64,000 nt of DNA, from contig NZ_AYMU01000009.1 of assembly GCF_000633395.1 (NCBI RefSeq), positions 62,001-126,000 on the forward strand, written 5' to 3'. The notes beneath the pieces were generated by a model that ran no database searches, had not been told where the DNA came from, and was given only the letters and a program-made list of their open reading frames with translations. The first letter of the stretch is position 1; every line of letters begins with the position of its first letter. This DNA comes from Pseudomonas sp. PH1b (GTDB lineage: Bacteria > Pseudomonadota > Gammaproteobacteria > Pseudomonadales > Pseudomonadaceae). This document shows positions 52,064-60,445 of the stretch, piece after piece. A program made the translations under genes and the position numbers.

Positions 52064-53356
52064 ATGCTGGAAAGGCTGTTTCAACTCAAGGCACACAACA
52101 CCAACGTGCGCACCGAGATTCTTGCGGGCGTGACCACCTTCCTGGCCATGGCCTACATCCTTTTCGTCAACCCGAGCATTCTCGGCGAGACGGGCATGGA
52201 CAAGGGCGCGATCTTCGTTGCCACCTGTCTGGCGGCGGCCATCGGTTCCACCGTCATGGGCCTGATCGCCAACTACCCGATCGCCCTGGCGCCGGGCATG
52301 GGCCTGAACGCCTTCTTCACCTACACCGTGGTCCTGCACATGGGCCACACCTGGCAAGTGGCCCTGGGTGCGGTATTCATCTCGGCGGTGCTGTTTTTCA
52401 TACTGTCGATCTTCAAGATCCGCGAATGGATCATCAACAGCATCCCCCTGCCCCTGCGCTCGGCGATTGCCGCCGGTATCGGCCTGTTCCTGGCGCTGAT
52501 CGCCCTGCATAACGCCGAGATCGTGGTGGGCAACTCGTCGACCCTGGTAGGCCTGGGCGACCTGAGCAAACCGGCACCGATCCTCGCGGCCCTGGGCTTT
52601 GCCCTGATCGTCGCCCTGGAAGCCCTGAAAGTGCGCGGCGCGGTGCTGATCGGCATCCTCGCGGTGACCATCGTTTCCATCCTGCTGGGCGTCACCCCGT
52701 TCGGCGGCGTGACCTCGATGCCACCGTCCCTGGCCCCGACCTTCCTGCAACTGGACATCAAGGGCGCCCTGGATATCGGCCTGATCAGCGTGATCTTCGC
52801 CTTCCTGTTCGTCGACCTGTTCGACAACTCCGGCACCCTGATCGGCGTTGCCAAGCGCGCCGGGCTGATGGGCAAGGACGGCCACATGCCGAAAATGGGC
52901 CGGGCGCTGATCGCCGACAGCACCGCCGCCATGGCCGGTTCCCTGCTGGGCACCTCGACCACCACCAGCTACATCGAATCCGCGGCGGGCGTGAGCGCCG
53001 GCGGCCGCACCGGCCTGACCGCCATCGTGGTGGCGATCATGTTCCTGCTGGCGCTGTTCTTCTCGCCACTGGCGGCCAGCGTGCCGGCCTTCGCCACCGC
53101 ACCGGCCCTGCTGTTCGTCGCCGTGCTGATGACCTCGGGCCTGGCGGAAATCGACTGGGAAGACATCACCGTCGCCGCTCCCGTGGTGGTCACCGCCCTG
53201 GCCATGCCGTTCACCTATTCCATCGCCAACGGCATCGCCTTCGGCTTCATCGCCTGGACCGTGATCAAGCTGCTGTCGGGCCGTGCCCGTGAGCTGAACG
53301 CGCCTCTGGTGATCCTGTCGATCCTGTTCGTGATCAAGCTCGGTTACCCCGCATGA
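52064..53356 (+). CDS. NCS2-family purine-type permease
   Basis: 430 residues with about 12-13 membrane helices, an AzgA-type member of the NCS2 family: NTNVRTEILAGVTTFLAMAY, NPSILGETGMD, LAPGMGLNAFF, FLFVDLFDNSGTLIGVA and LGTSTTTSYIESAAGVSAGGRTG. It probably imports adenine, guanine or hypoxanthine with protons. ATG 52064 has GGGGAGCA upstream; the 44 codons further upstream are not used. Overlaps trmA by 4 nt. Confidence 0.9.
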   Translation: MLERLFQLKAHNTNVRTEILAGVTTFLAMAYILFVNPSILGETGMDKGAIFVATCLAAAIGSTVMGLIANYPIALAPGMGLNAFFTYTVVLHMGHTWQVALGAVFISAVLFFILSIFKIREWIINSIPLPLRSAIAAGIGLFLALIALHNAEIVVGNSSTLVGLGDLSKPAPILAALGFALIVALEALKVRGAVLIGILAVTIVSILLGVTPFGGVTSMPPSLAPTFLQLDIKGALDIGLISVIFAFLFVDLFDNSGTLIGVAKRAGLMGKDGHMPKMGRALIADSTAAMAGSLLGTSTTTSYIESAAGVSAGGRTGLTAIVVAIMFLLALFFSPLAASVPAFATAPALLFVAVLMTSGLAEIDWEDITVAAPVVVTALAMPFTYSIANGIAFGFIAWTVIKLLSGRARELNAPLVILSILFVIKLGYPA

Positions 53357-54432
53357 CTTTTGACGCCGCAAGCTACACCACCCAGCTGAATGACAAGGTC
53401 GCGCGCTTGCGTGACCTGCTGGCCCCCTTCGATGCGCCCGAGCCCCAGGTCTTCGACTCGCCCCTGCAGAACTTCCGCCTGCGAGCAGAGTTCCGCCTGT
53501 GGCGCGAAGCCGGTGAACGGCACTACGCGATGTTCTCCCAGGACGACAAGCGCACGCCGATCCTGATCGAAGAGTTCCCCATCGCCAGCCAGCGCATCAA
53601 CCAGTTGATGCCCCAGCTCAAGGCCGCCTGGCAAGCCAGCGCGCCCCTGAGCCACAAGCTGTTCCAGGTGGAGTTCCTCACCACCCTGGCCGGCGACGCG
53701 ATGATCACCCTGTGCTACCACCGCCCCCTGGACGAGCACTGGCACAAGGCCGCGAGCCAGCTGGCAGCCGACCTCAAGGTCAGCGTGATCGGCCGCTCCA
53801 AGGGCAAGCGCGAAGTCATCGGCCAGGACTACGTGGTGGAAAAACTCGACGTTGGCGGGCGTACCTTCAGCTACCGCCAGCCCGAAGGCGCCTTCACCCA
53901 GCCCAACGGCACGGTGAACCAGAAGATGCTCAACTGGGCCTATGAAGCCCTGGGCGAGCGCCAGGACGACCTGCTGGAGCTGTACTGCGGCAACGGCAAC
54001 TTCACCCTGCCCCTGGCCACCCGGGTGCGCAAGGTGCTGGCCACCGAGATCAGCAAGACCTCGGTAAACGCCGCCTTGAGCAACCTCAGCGAAAACGCTG
54101 TGGATAACGTCACCCTGGTGCGTTTGTCGGCCGAAGAGCTGACCGAGGCCCTGAACGAAGTGCGGCCGTTCCGCCGCCTGCAGGGCGTTGACCTGAAGAG
54201 CTACGAGTTCGGCAGCGTGTTCGTCGACCCGCCGCGGGCCGGCATGGACCCGGACACCTGCGAACTGACCCGGCGCTTCGACAACATCCTGTACATCTCC
54301 TGCAACCCGGAGACCCTGGCGGCCAACATCGCCCAGTTGCACGACAGCCACCGCATCACCCGCTGCGCGCTGTTCGACCAGTTCCCCTGGACCCACCATA
54401 TGGAATCCGGGGTTTTGCTGACCCGCCGCTGA
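53353..54432 (+). CDS. trmA: tRNA (uracil-5)-methyltransferase TrmA
   Basis: 359 residues, no TRAM domain, as usual for TrmA. GNGNFTLPLA near 218 binds AdoMet; the catalytic Cys is in YISCNPETL near 318; DPPRAGMD near 295. It makes m5U54 in the T-loop of tRNAs. Coupled to the permease by a 4-nt overlap. Confidence 0.96.
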   Translation: MTFDAASYTTQLNDKVARLRDLLAPFDAPEPQVFDSPLQNFRLRAEFRLWREAGERHYAMFSQDDKRTPILIEEFPIASQRINQLMPQLKAAWQASAPLSHKLFQVEFLTTLAGDAMITLCYHRPLDEHWHKAASQLAADLKVSVIGRSKGKREVIGQDYVVEKLDVGGRTFSYRQPEGAFTQPNGTVNQKMLNWAYEALGERQDDLLELYCGNGNFTLPLATRVRKVLATEISKTSVNAALSNLSENAVDNVTLVRLSAEELTEALNEVRPFRRLQGVDLKSYEFGSVFVDPPRAGMDPDTCELTRRFDNILYISCNPETLAANIAQLHDSHRITRCALFDQFPWTHHMESGVLLTRR

Positions 54433-54450
54433 TTTGCCGTGCAATAGCCA

Positions 54451-54476
54451 ACAGCCGTCCTCGTGACGGCTGTTTG
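54451..54476 (+). terminator. Terminator after trmA
   Basis: ACAGCCGTC with GACGGCTGT, 5-nt loop, then TTGCATT: strong stem with a weak T-tract. Confidence 0.8.
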
Positions 54477-54498
54477 CATTCTGCCGCCCTCCCCCTCC

Positions 54499-55029
54499 GT
54501 AGGAGCCGGCTTGCCGGCGAAGGGACCCTTGAGCCTTGCGCCAATCTGGCCGACGCCTTCGCTGGCAAGCCAGCTCCTACAAGGCCAAACCAGACGCTAC
54601 GCCCTCCCCCGTAGGAGCCGGCTTGCCGGCGAAGGGGCCCTTGAGCCTTGCGCCAATCTGGCGGGCGCCTTCGCTGGCGAGCCAGCTCCTACAGGGCCAA
54701 ACCAGACGCCACGCCCCTCTCCGTAGGAGCCGGCTTGCCGGCGAAGGGGCCCCTGAGCCTTGCGCCAATCTGGCCGACGCCCTCGCTGGCAAGCCAGCTC
54801 CTACAGGGCCAAACCCGACGCCACGCCCCCTCCGTAGGAGCCGGCTTGCCGGCGAAGGGGCCCCTGAGCCTTGCGCCAATCTGGCCGACGCCTTCGCTGG
54901 CAAGCCAGCTCCTACAGGGCCAAACCCGACGCCACGCCCCCTCCGTAGGAGCCGGCTTGCCGGCGAAGGGGCCCTTGAGCCTTGCGCCAATCTGGCGGGC
55001 GCTTTCGCTGGCAAGCCAGCTCCTACAGG
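54499..55029. repeat. Tandem array of five REP pairs
   Basis: Five copies of a unit of 111-112 bp start at 54499, 54611, 54723, 54834 and 54945 (last one partial, ending 55029). Each holds GTAGGAGCCGGCTTGCCGGC and the inverted GCAAGCCAGCTCCTAC, with a nearly identical spacer (GAGCCTTGCGCCAATCTGGC). ORFs across it are artefacts of the repeat. It lies between convergent trmA and hasF. Confidence 0.97.
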
Positions 55030-55049
55030 GGGCGGTACGGCATTGGGGT

Positions 55050-56387
55050 TCAGCCCAGGGGGCGGAAGTAACCGGCCAGTTGCTGCAGGTCCTGTTCGTT
55101 GAGCAGGCCGGCGTAGTACTTGAGCTGAATCCGCGCCAACAGGTAGGCATGCCGGGCATCCGCCAGGTCGCGGCGGGCGGTGAACAGTTGTTGTTCGGCG
55201 TCCAGCACGTCCAGGTTGACCCGCTCGCCGCCGTGCACGCTTTTCTGGGTCGCGGTCACCAGGGCCTCGGCGGAGCTGACGGCCATTTCATAAGCCCGGA
55301 CCTTGGCCGCGGCACTGGTGTTGAGGTTGAACTGCTTGCGCAGTTCGTTGAGGGTGGTGGCGGTCTTGGCGTCCAGTTCGAACTGGGCCTGGGACAACTG
55401 GCTGGCCGCCTGGCGGGTCGAGGCCGATACCGAGCCACCGGCAAACAGCGGCAGGCTGACCTGGATGCCCACGGTGTTGGTGTCGTACTTCTGGTTGTAG
55501 GAGCTTTCCGAATCGGAACTGGTCTGCCGGCTGCTGGCGTACAAACTCACCTTGGGCAGGTGCCCGGCGCGCTTGCGCTCCACTTCGTACTCCGCCACTC
55601 GCAGTGCCTGCTGCTGGGACGCCAGGTCCGGGTTGTTGGCCATGGCCAGGTCGCGCCAGCTGTCGAAGCGGTTGGGCAGCAGCGGCTGGATCTGGAACTG
55701 CCGGGTCAGCGGGTCCAGTTCGTCGATCTGCAACGGTTCGCCGACTATGGCTTGCAGCTCGCGCAGGGCGGCATCCTGCTGGTCCTGGGCCTCGATCTCC
55801 TGCGCCAGGGCCAGGCTCAGCCGAGCCTGGGTCTCCAGCACATCGGTGCGGGTGCCCTCGCCGCCCTTGAGCAGGCGTTGGTTGAGCTGCAAGCGTTCGG
55901 CGTAGGCACGCTTCTGCGCCCGGCTCAGTTCGATGCGCTCCTCGGCCAGCAACGCCTGGCTGTAGGCACTGAGCAGGCGCACCGCCAGTTCCTGGCTCTT
56001 GCCGCGAAAGCGTTCGTCGGAAAACAGCGCCTGGGCCGAGCCCTGGCGGTAGCGCGCATAGGCTTCGTAGTCCAGCAGTGGTTGCTGCAAGGTCAGGGTC
56101 GAGGCGTAGCTGCGGTAGTCCCGATCATTGGTGACATCACCACGAACGGTCTCCTGGGTCACTTCGGACTGGTTGCGCGAATTGTTGTAGCTCCAGGACA
56201 GGTTGGGCAGCAGCCCGGCACGGCCGATGGCGCGGTTCTCTTCCCCGGCATCGCGTTCCTTGATCGCCGCCTGGAAGGTCGGGTCATTGCGCAAGGCCAG
56301 GTCATAGGCATCGAGCAAGCCCAGGGCCTGGACCGACGGGCTGCCCAACAGGCACAGCAGGGGCAGGTAGCACCAGGCTCGAATCAT
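55050..56387 (-). CDS. hasF: TolC-type outer-membrane channel of the has secretion system
   Basis: 445 residues with a signal peptide (MIRAWCYLPLLCLLGSPSVQA). The family features of TolC/AprF proteins are visible: two repeats of helical barrel (for example RLLSAYSQALLAEERIELSRAQK). It provides the outer-membrane exit for HasA. The start overlaps hasE by 4 nt. Last gene of the operon. Confidence 0.9.
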   Translation of the reverse strand: MIRAWCYLPLLCLLGSPSVQALGLLDAYDLALRNDPTFQAAIKERDAGEENRAIGRAGLLPNLSWSYNNSRNQSEVTQETVRGDVTNDRDYRSYASTLTLQQPLLDYEAYARYRQGSAQALFSDERFRGKSQELAVRLLSAYSQALLAEERIELSRAQKRAYAERLQLNQRLLKGGEGTRTDVLETQARLSLALAQEIEAQDQQDAALRELQAIVGEPLQIDELDPLTRQFQIQPLLPNRFDSWRDLAMANNPDLASQQQALRVAEYEVERKRAGHLPKVSLYASSRQTSSDSESSYNQKYDTNTVGIQVSLPLFAGGSVSASTRQAASQLSQAQFELDAKTATTLNELRKQFNLNTSAAAKVRAYEMAVSSAEALVTATQKSVHGGERVNLDVLDAEQQLFTARRDLADARHAYLLARIQLKYYAGLLNEQDLQQLAGYFRPLG

Positions 56388-57733
56388 TCTTCCACCAACG
56401 CCATGTGAGTCCGGTCCAGCAGGGGCTTGAACAGGTAATTGAGCATCGAGCGTTCGCCGGTACGGACAAAGGCTTCCACCGGCATCCCCGGGCGGATCTG
56501 CAAGCCCTGCAACTGCTGCATGCCCTGGGCGCTGACCGTGGCGCGCAAGGTGTAGTAAGGCTCCTCGGTGCGCTCGTCCACCTGCCGGTCGGCGGACACC
56601 AGGGTCACCTCCCCCGGCACCCTGGGCGTGGTGCTCTGGTTGAAGGCCGAGAACATCAGCTCCACCGGCAGCCCCGGGTGCACCTTGTCCACCAGTTGCA
56701 CCGGCACCCGCGCCTCCACCAGCAGCGGTTCGTCCTGGGGCACGATATCCATCAGCGGCTGGCCCGGCTTGATCACCCCACCTTCGGTGTAGACCTCCAG
56801 CCCCACCACCACCCCGGCAGCCGGGGCGCGCACCTGGCTGTTGGCCAGTTCGAACTCGGCGGACGCCAGGCGATTGCGCAGGTCTTCGGTACGGATCCGG
56901 GTATCGGCCAACTGGCTGCGCAGGTCTTTCTGGAAATCCTCGGTGGACTGGCGGATGCGCAGGCGCAGTTCGAGGATCTGCCGCTGCAACTGGCCAATGC
57001 GGCCGAAGTCCTCGGCGATCGAGCCGTCGATCTGCGCGTACAGGCGCTCGCTGTCCAGCAGCCGGTTACGCGGGATGTAGCCGTCCCGCGCCAGTTCCCG
57101 CAGGCCTTGCAGCTGTTCGTTCAAGGCACTGCGCTGTTGCCGCTTGCTGGCCTGGGAATCCCGAGTACCGCGCAACTGCGCCTCGGAGCCGGCGATGGTC
57201 TCGGCGATCCCCTGTTGCTCCATGCTCAGAGCCTGGCGCCGGCTGCTGAACAGTTGCCGCTGCAGGGCCAGGCTGGCGGCCACGTCCGGCTCGCTGGCCA
57301 GGGCCTGGAGCTGCGGGTCGAAGACGATATCGCTGGCGCCATCGCGCTCGGCATTCAGCCGCGCTTCGCTGGCCAGGGAACCCAGGTACTGGCTGCGCAG
57401 GGATTGCATCTGGGTGCGCAGCGGCGTCTCGTTGAGGCGCAGCAGCACCTGCCCGGCGCTGACCCGGTCACCTTCCTTGACCTCGATCCGCTCGACGATG
57501 CCGCCGCTCTGATGCTGCACGGTCTTGCGATGGCCCGAGACCATGACCTTGCCCGACACCGCCACGCCCTTGTCCAGTGGCGCCAGGGCGGCCCAGCCGA
57601 TGAACCCGGCAAAGCCCCCTAGCACCAGGATCCAGCCCAGCCGTGAATACTTCCTGTCGTCCAGGGACAGCACATTGCTGGCGGCCGGCCCGGTGACCGG
57701 CGCCGCAGGGGCTGTGGATAAACTCGCCTTCAT
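56384..57733 (-). CDS. hasE: Membrane fusion protein of the HasA secretion system
   Basis: 449 residues of the HlyD/AprE type: one N-terminal membrane helix (about 30-50), the lipoyl-like hairpin (GGIVERIEVKEGDRVSAGQVLL), a long coiled coil (about 110-300) and the C-terminal barrel (GLQIRPGMPVEAFVRTGERS). It joins HasD and HasF across the periplasm. Overlaps both neighbours by 4 nt. Confidence 0.93.
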   Translation of the reverse strand: MKASLSTAPAAPVTGPAASNVLSLDDRKYSRLGWILVLGGFAGFIGWAALAPLDKGVAVSGKVMVSGHRKTVQHQSGGIVERIEVKEGDRVSAGQVLLRLNETPLRTQMQSLRSQYLGSLASEARLNAERDGASDIVFDPQLQALASEPDVAASLALQRQLFSSRRQALSMEQQGIAETIAGSEAQLRGTRDSQASKRQQRSALNEQLQGLRELARDGYIPRNRLLDSERLYAQIDGSIAEDFGRIGQLQRQILELRLRIRQSTEDFQKDLRSQLADTRIRTEDLRNRLASAEFELANSQVRAPAAGVVVGLEVYTEGGVIKPGQPLMDIVPQDEPLLVEARVPVQLVDKVHPGLPVELMFSAFNQSTTPRVPGEVTLVSADRQVDERTEEPYYTLRATVSAQGMQQLQGLQIRPGMPVEAFVRTGERSMLNYLFKPLLDRTHMALVEE

Positions 57734-59529
57734 GCTTTTTTCCCTTCGCCGCCGGCCACGCCCAGGCGGTAGTTCATGTTCAGACTGGTTACCGGGTTGC
57801 TCGCCGGATTGCTCATCGGTACAGCCGGCGGCGGCGCGGCCTTGGCTTTCTGGTTCGCTTCCAGCACCCGCGCCGTCGGGCCGTAGGCCTGCAACTGGCC
57901 GTCGCGCAGGATCATCAACTGGTCGGTCAGGGTCAGCACGTTGGGCTTGTGGGTGATCAGCACCAGGGTCCGCTGCCGTTGCTTGAGCTGGCTGATGGCC
58001 TGCAACAAAGCCTGCTCACCGGCCTCATCGAGGTTGGAGTTGGGCTCGTCGAGGACGATCAGCGCCGGCAGGCCGTACAGCGCCCGGGCCAGGCCGATGC
58101 GCTGGCGCTGGCCACCGGACAACCCGGCACCGCCCTCGCCAAGGCGCGTGTCATAGCCCTGGGGCAGTTGCAGGATCAGCTCATGCACCCCGGCCATTTG
58201 CGCGGCCTGCAGCACTTGATCCGAATCCAGTTGGCCAAACCGCGCGATGTTCTCGGCGATGCTGCCGGCGAACAGCTGGATATCCTGGGGCAGGTAGCCG
58301 ATATGCGGGCCCAGTTGCTGCTTGTCCCACTGGGCCAGGTCGGCGCCATCCAGGCGCACCTTTCCCGTCAGGGGCGTCCAGGCACCCACCAGCAGCCGGG
58401 CCAGGGTCGACTTGCCACAACCGGAAGGGCCGATCACCCCCAGCACCTGGCCGGCCTCCAGGGTGAAACCCAGATTGCTCAGGGCCGGGCGCCGGCTGCC
58501 CGGAGCGCAGGCGCTCAGTTGCTCGACGCTCAACTTGCCCTTGGGCGTCGGCAGGCTCATGCGCGCCGGACGCGGCGGGTTGGCTTGCAACAGCTCCGAC
58601 AGGCGCTCGTAAGCCAAACGCGCCGAGCTCCATTGCTTCCATACCGCAATCAACTGGTCGATGGGGCTGAGCACCCGGCCCATGAGGATCGAGCCGGCGA
58701 TCATCATCCCCGGGGTGATCTGGCCTTGCACCGCCAGCCAGGCGCCCAGGCCCAGGACCAGGGACTGCAAGGCCATGCGCACGCCCTTGGACCAGGCGCT
58801 GATGGTGGCGGTCTTTTCGCTGGCCAGGTTCTGCTGGGCCAGAAAGCCCTGGTGGCCGACAAACCAGCGCTCGCGCAGGGCGCCGAGCATGCCCATGGCT
58901 TCGATCGCATCGGCATTGCGCAGGTTGGCCGTGGCCTGCTGGCTGGTGATGATCGACAACTGGCTGGCCTGGGCCAGCGGCGCCTGGCAGATGTGCTGGT
59001 TGATCCAGGCCAGCACCACCAGCAGCACGGCGCCGGCCAGGGCCAGCAGGCCGAGCCAGGGGTGAAAGAGGAAGATCACCAGCAGGTAGACCGGAAACCA
59101 GGGCGCATCGAAGAACGCGAACAGGGCGTTGCCGGTGGCGAACTGGCGCAGCGCGGTGAGGTCGTTCAAGGCCTGGCCGGCGGCCTGGGGGCTGCCCTTG
59201 AGCTGGGCTTCGAAGGCGGCGTCATACACTCGCTGGTTCAGGCGCATGTCCATCTGCGTACCGAGGTGGATCACCACCTGGCTGCGCACCCATTCCAACG
59301 CGCCCATCAGGCCGAACAGGCCGAGGATCATCAGCGTCAGCATCAGCAGGGTCATCTGATTGCCCGAGGCCAGCACCCGGTCGTAGACCTGCAGCATGTA
59401 CAGGGCCGGGGCCAGCATCAGCAGGTTGATCACCGCCGAGAACAGGCCAATGTTGAAGAAGCCGCCCTTGTAGGCCGTCAAGGCCGCCAGCGTCTCGGAA
59501 GCGGCAAGTGGATTCGGCCTGCTCATCAA
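57730..59529 (-). CDS. hasD: Type I secretion ABC transporter of HasA
   Basis: 599 residues of the PrtD/AprD/HasD type: six membrane helices in the first 310 residues, then an ABC domain with Walker A GPSGCGKST near 375, signature LSGGQRQRIGLARAL and Walker B LIVLDEPNSNLDE. It powers HasA export. No C39 peptidase domain, as expected for substrates with an uncleaved C-terminal signal. Confidence 0.94.
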   Translation of the reverse strand: MMSRPNPLAASETLAALTAYKGGFFNIGLFSAVINLLMLAPALYMLQVYDRVLASGNQMTLLMLTLMILGLFGLMGALEWVRSQVVIHLGTQMDMRLNQRVYDAAFEAQLKGSPQAAGQALNDLTALRQFATGNALFAFFDAPWFPVYLLVIFLFHPWLGLLALAGAVLLVVLAWINQHICQAPLAQASQLSIITSQQATANLRNADAIEAMGMLGALRERWFVGHQGFLAQQNLASEKTATISAWSKGVRMALQSLVLGLGAWLAVQGQITPGMMIAGSILMGRVLSPIDQLIAVWKQWSSARLAYERLSELLQANPPRPARMSLPTPKGKLSVEQLSACAPGSRRPALSNLGFTLEAGQVLGVIGPSGCGKSTLARLLVGAWTPLTGKVRLDGADLAQWDKQQLGPHIGYLPQDIQLFAGSIAENIARFGQLDSDQVLQAAQMAGVHELILQLPQGYDTRLGEGGAGLSGGQRQRIGLARALYGLPALIVLDEPNSNLDEAGEQALLQAISQLKQRQRTLVLITHKPNVLTLTDQLMILRDGQLQAYGPTARVLEANQKAKAAPPPAVPMSNPASNPVTSLNMNYRLGVAGGEGKKA

Positions 59530-59692
59530 GGTGTCCTGTGGAGAGTTTAGGGATACAGGGCCTTCCGCTCAGGCAGAGCGGAATGACAAGAGGCGCGCCC
59601 GATGCGTTGACAGGCACCACGGCGCTCCCCAGAATTTGCCACCGCCGCCGCCCTGGCCTTCGAAAACTCGGGCGACGGAGGTGAGTCAAGCG

Positions 59693-59727
59693 AACGAATG
59701 GAAGAGCAATCTTTCATTCGTTTTTTT
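59693..59727. other. Stem-loop between hasA and hasD
   Basis: AACGAATGGAAGA pairs with TCTTTCATTCGTT (13 bp, one G-U pair) around GCAA. The T-run is on the plus-strand side, so for the has transcript this is a stable hairpin without a U-tail, perhaps a processing or stability element that lets hasA be expressed more than hasDEF. Confidence 0.7.
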
Positions 59728-59744
59728 ATGCCTCAAGCAGCCAT

Positions 59745-60362
59745 TCAGGCGGCCAGCGCCCAGTCCTGGGCCACGTCCTGCACACCCACCAGGCCGACAT
59801 CGGCAGCGGCTGCGGCAGCCGGGTTGACGTGGGCAACGCCGGCAGCAGCCAGGTCGTCGAAGGTGGAGTTCACCGACAGGCTTGGGTCGATGGCCTTGAG
59901 CAGGGCATCGATCTCGCCGGCCAGGGCCGAGCTGTCGCCGCTCATCAGGCCGTAAACCACCTTGTGCACTTCACCCGCGCGGCCTTCGTCTTTCAGGCTG
60001 TTGAGGCCCAGGTTGGTGAAGCTGACTTCCTGGCTGACCAGGTTGTAGTTGCTGCCCGAACCGCCAGCGAGGGTGTCGCCCAGGGAGATCGTGTCCACCG
60101 AGCCCCACAGGGTGTGGCTCGGGTTGCTGAACAGGGTGTAGTGCAGGTTGCCGTCGGCGACGAAGGCGGCGTCGCTGGCGGTGCTCTTGATCGCGTACTG
60201 GGTGCCGTCGAACGGGCCCGGGTTGAAGCCACCGGTGTTGGTGCCATCAACCACTTGGCCTGGGCGGTGGTTGACGTCGCCGAAGTAGGCCGACCAGTCA
60301 GTCAGGTATTGCGCAACAGTATTACCGCCGTAGGTAGCGCTGTAAGAGATCGAAATGCTCAT
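59745..60362 (-). CDS. hasA: Haem acquisition hemophore HasA
   Basis: 205 residues, the same length as P. aeruginosa HasA and very similar. Haem ligands His32 and Tyr75, and supporting His83, are all present (FGDVNHRPGQ, GNLHYTLF, SHTLWG). The C-terminal tail (DWALAA) is the type I secretion signal. ATG 60362 has GGAG 7 nt upstream. It captures haem from haemoglobin outside the cell and delivers it to HasR. Confidence 0.97.
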   Translation of the reverse strand: MSISISYSATYGGNTVAQYLTDWSAYFGDVNHRPGQVVDGTNTGGFNPGPFDGTQYAIKSTASDAAFVADGNLHYTLFSNPSHTLWGSVDTISLGDTLAGGSGSNYNLVSQEVSFTNLGLNSLKDEGRAGEVHKVVYGLMSGDSSALAGEIDALLKAIDPSLSVNSTFDDLAAAGVAHVNPAAAAAADVGLVGVQDVAQDWALAA

Positions 60363-60445
60363 GCAAAACTCCAATACATTAGGGGGGTCATGTCCGCAGC
60401 ACGCCAGTGCCTGCTGCGGTTTTGCCCATCAATGGGCAAAAGCGG

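Noticed and set aside
54536..56408. Long plus-strand ORF across the REP array and hasF
   Set aside because: It comes from translated REP repeats followed by the antisense of hasF.
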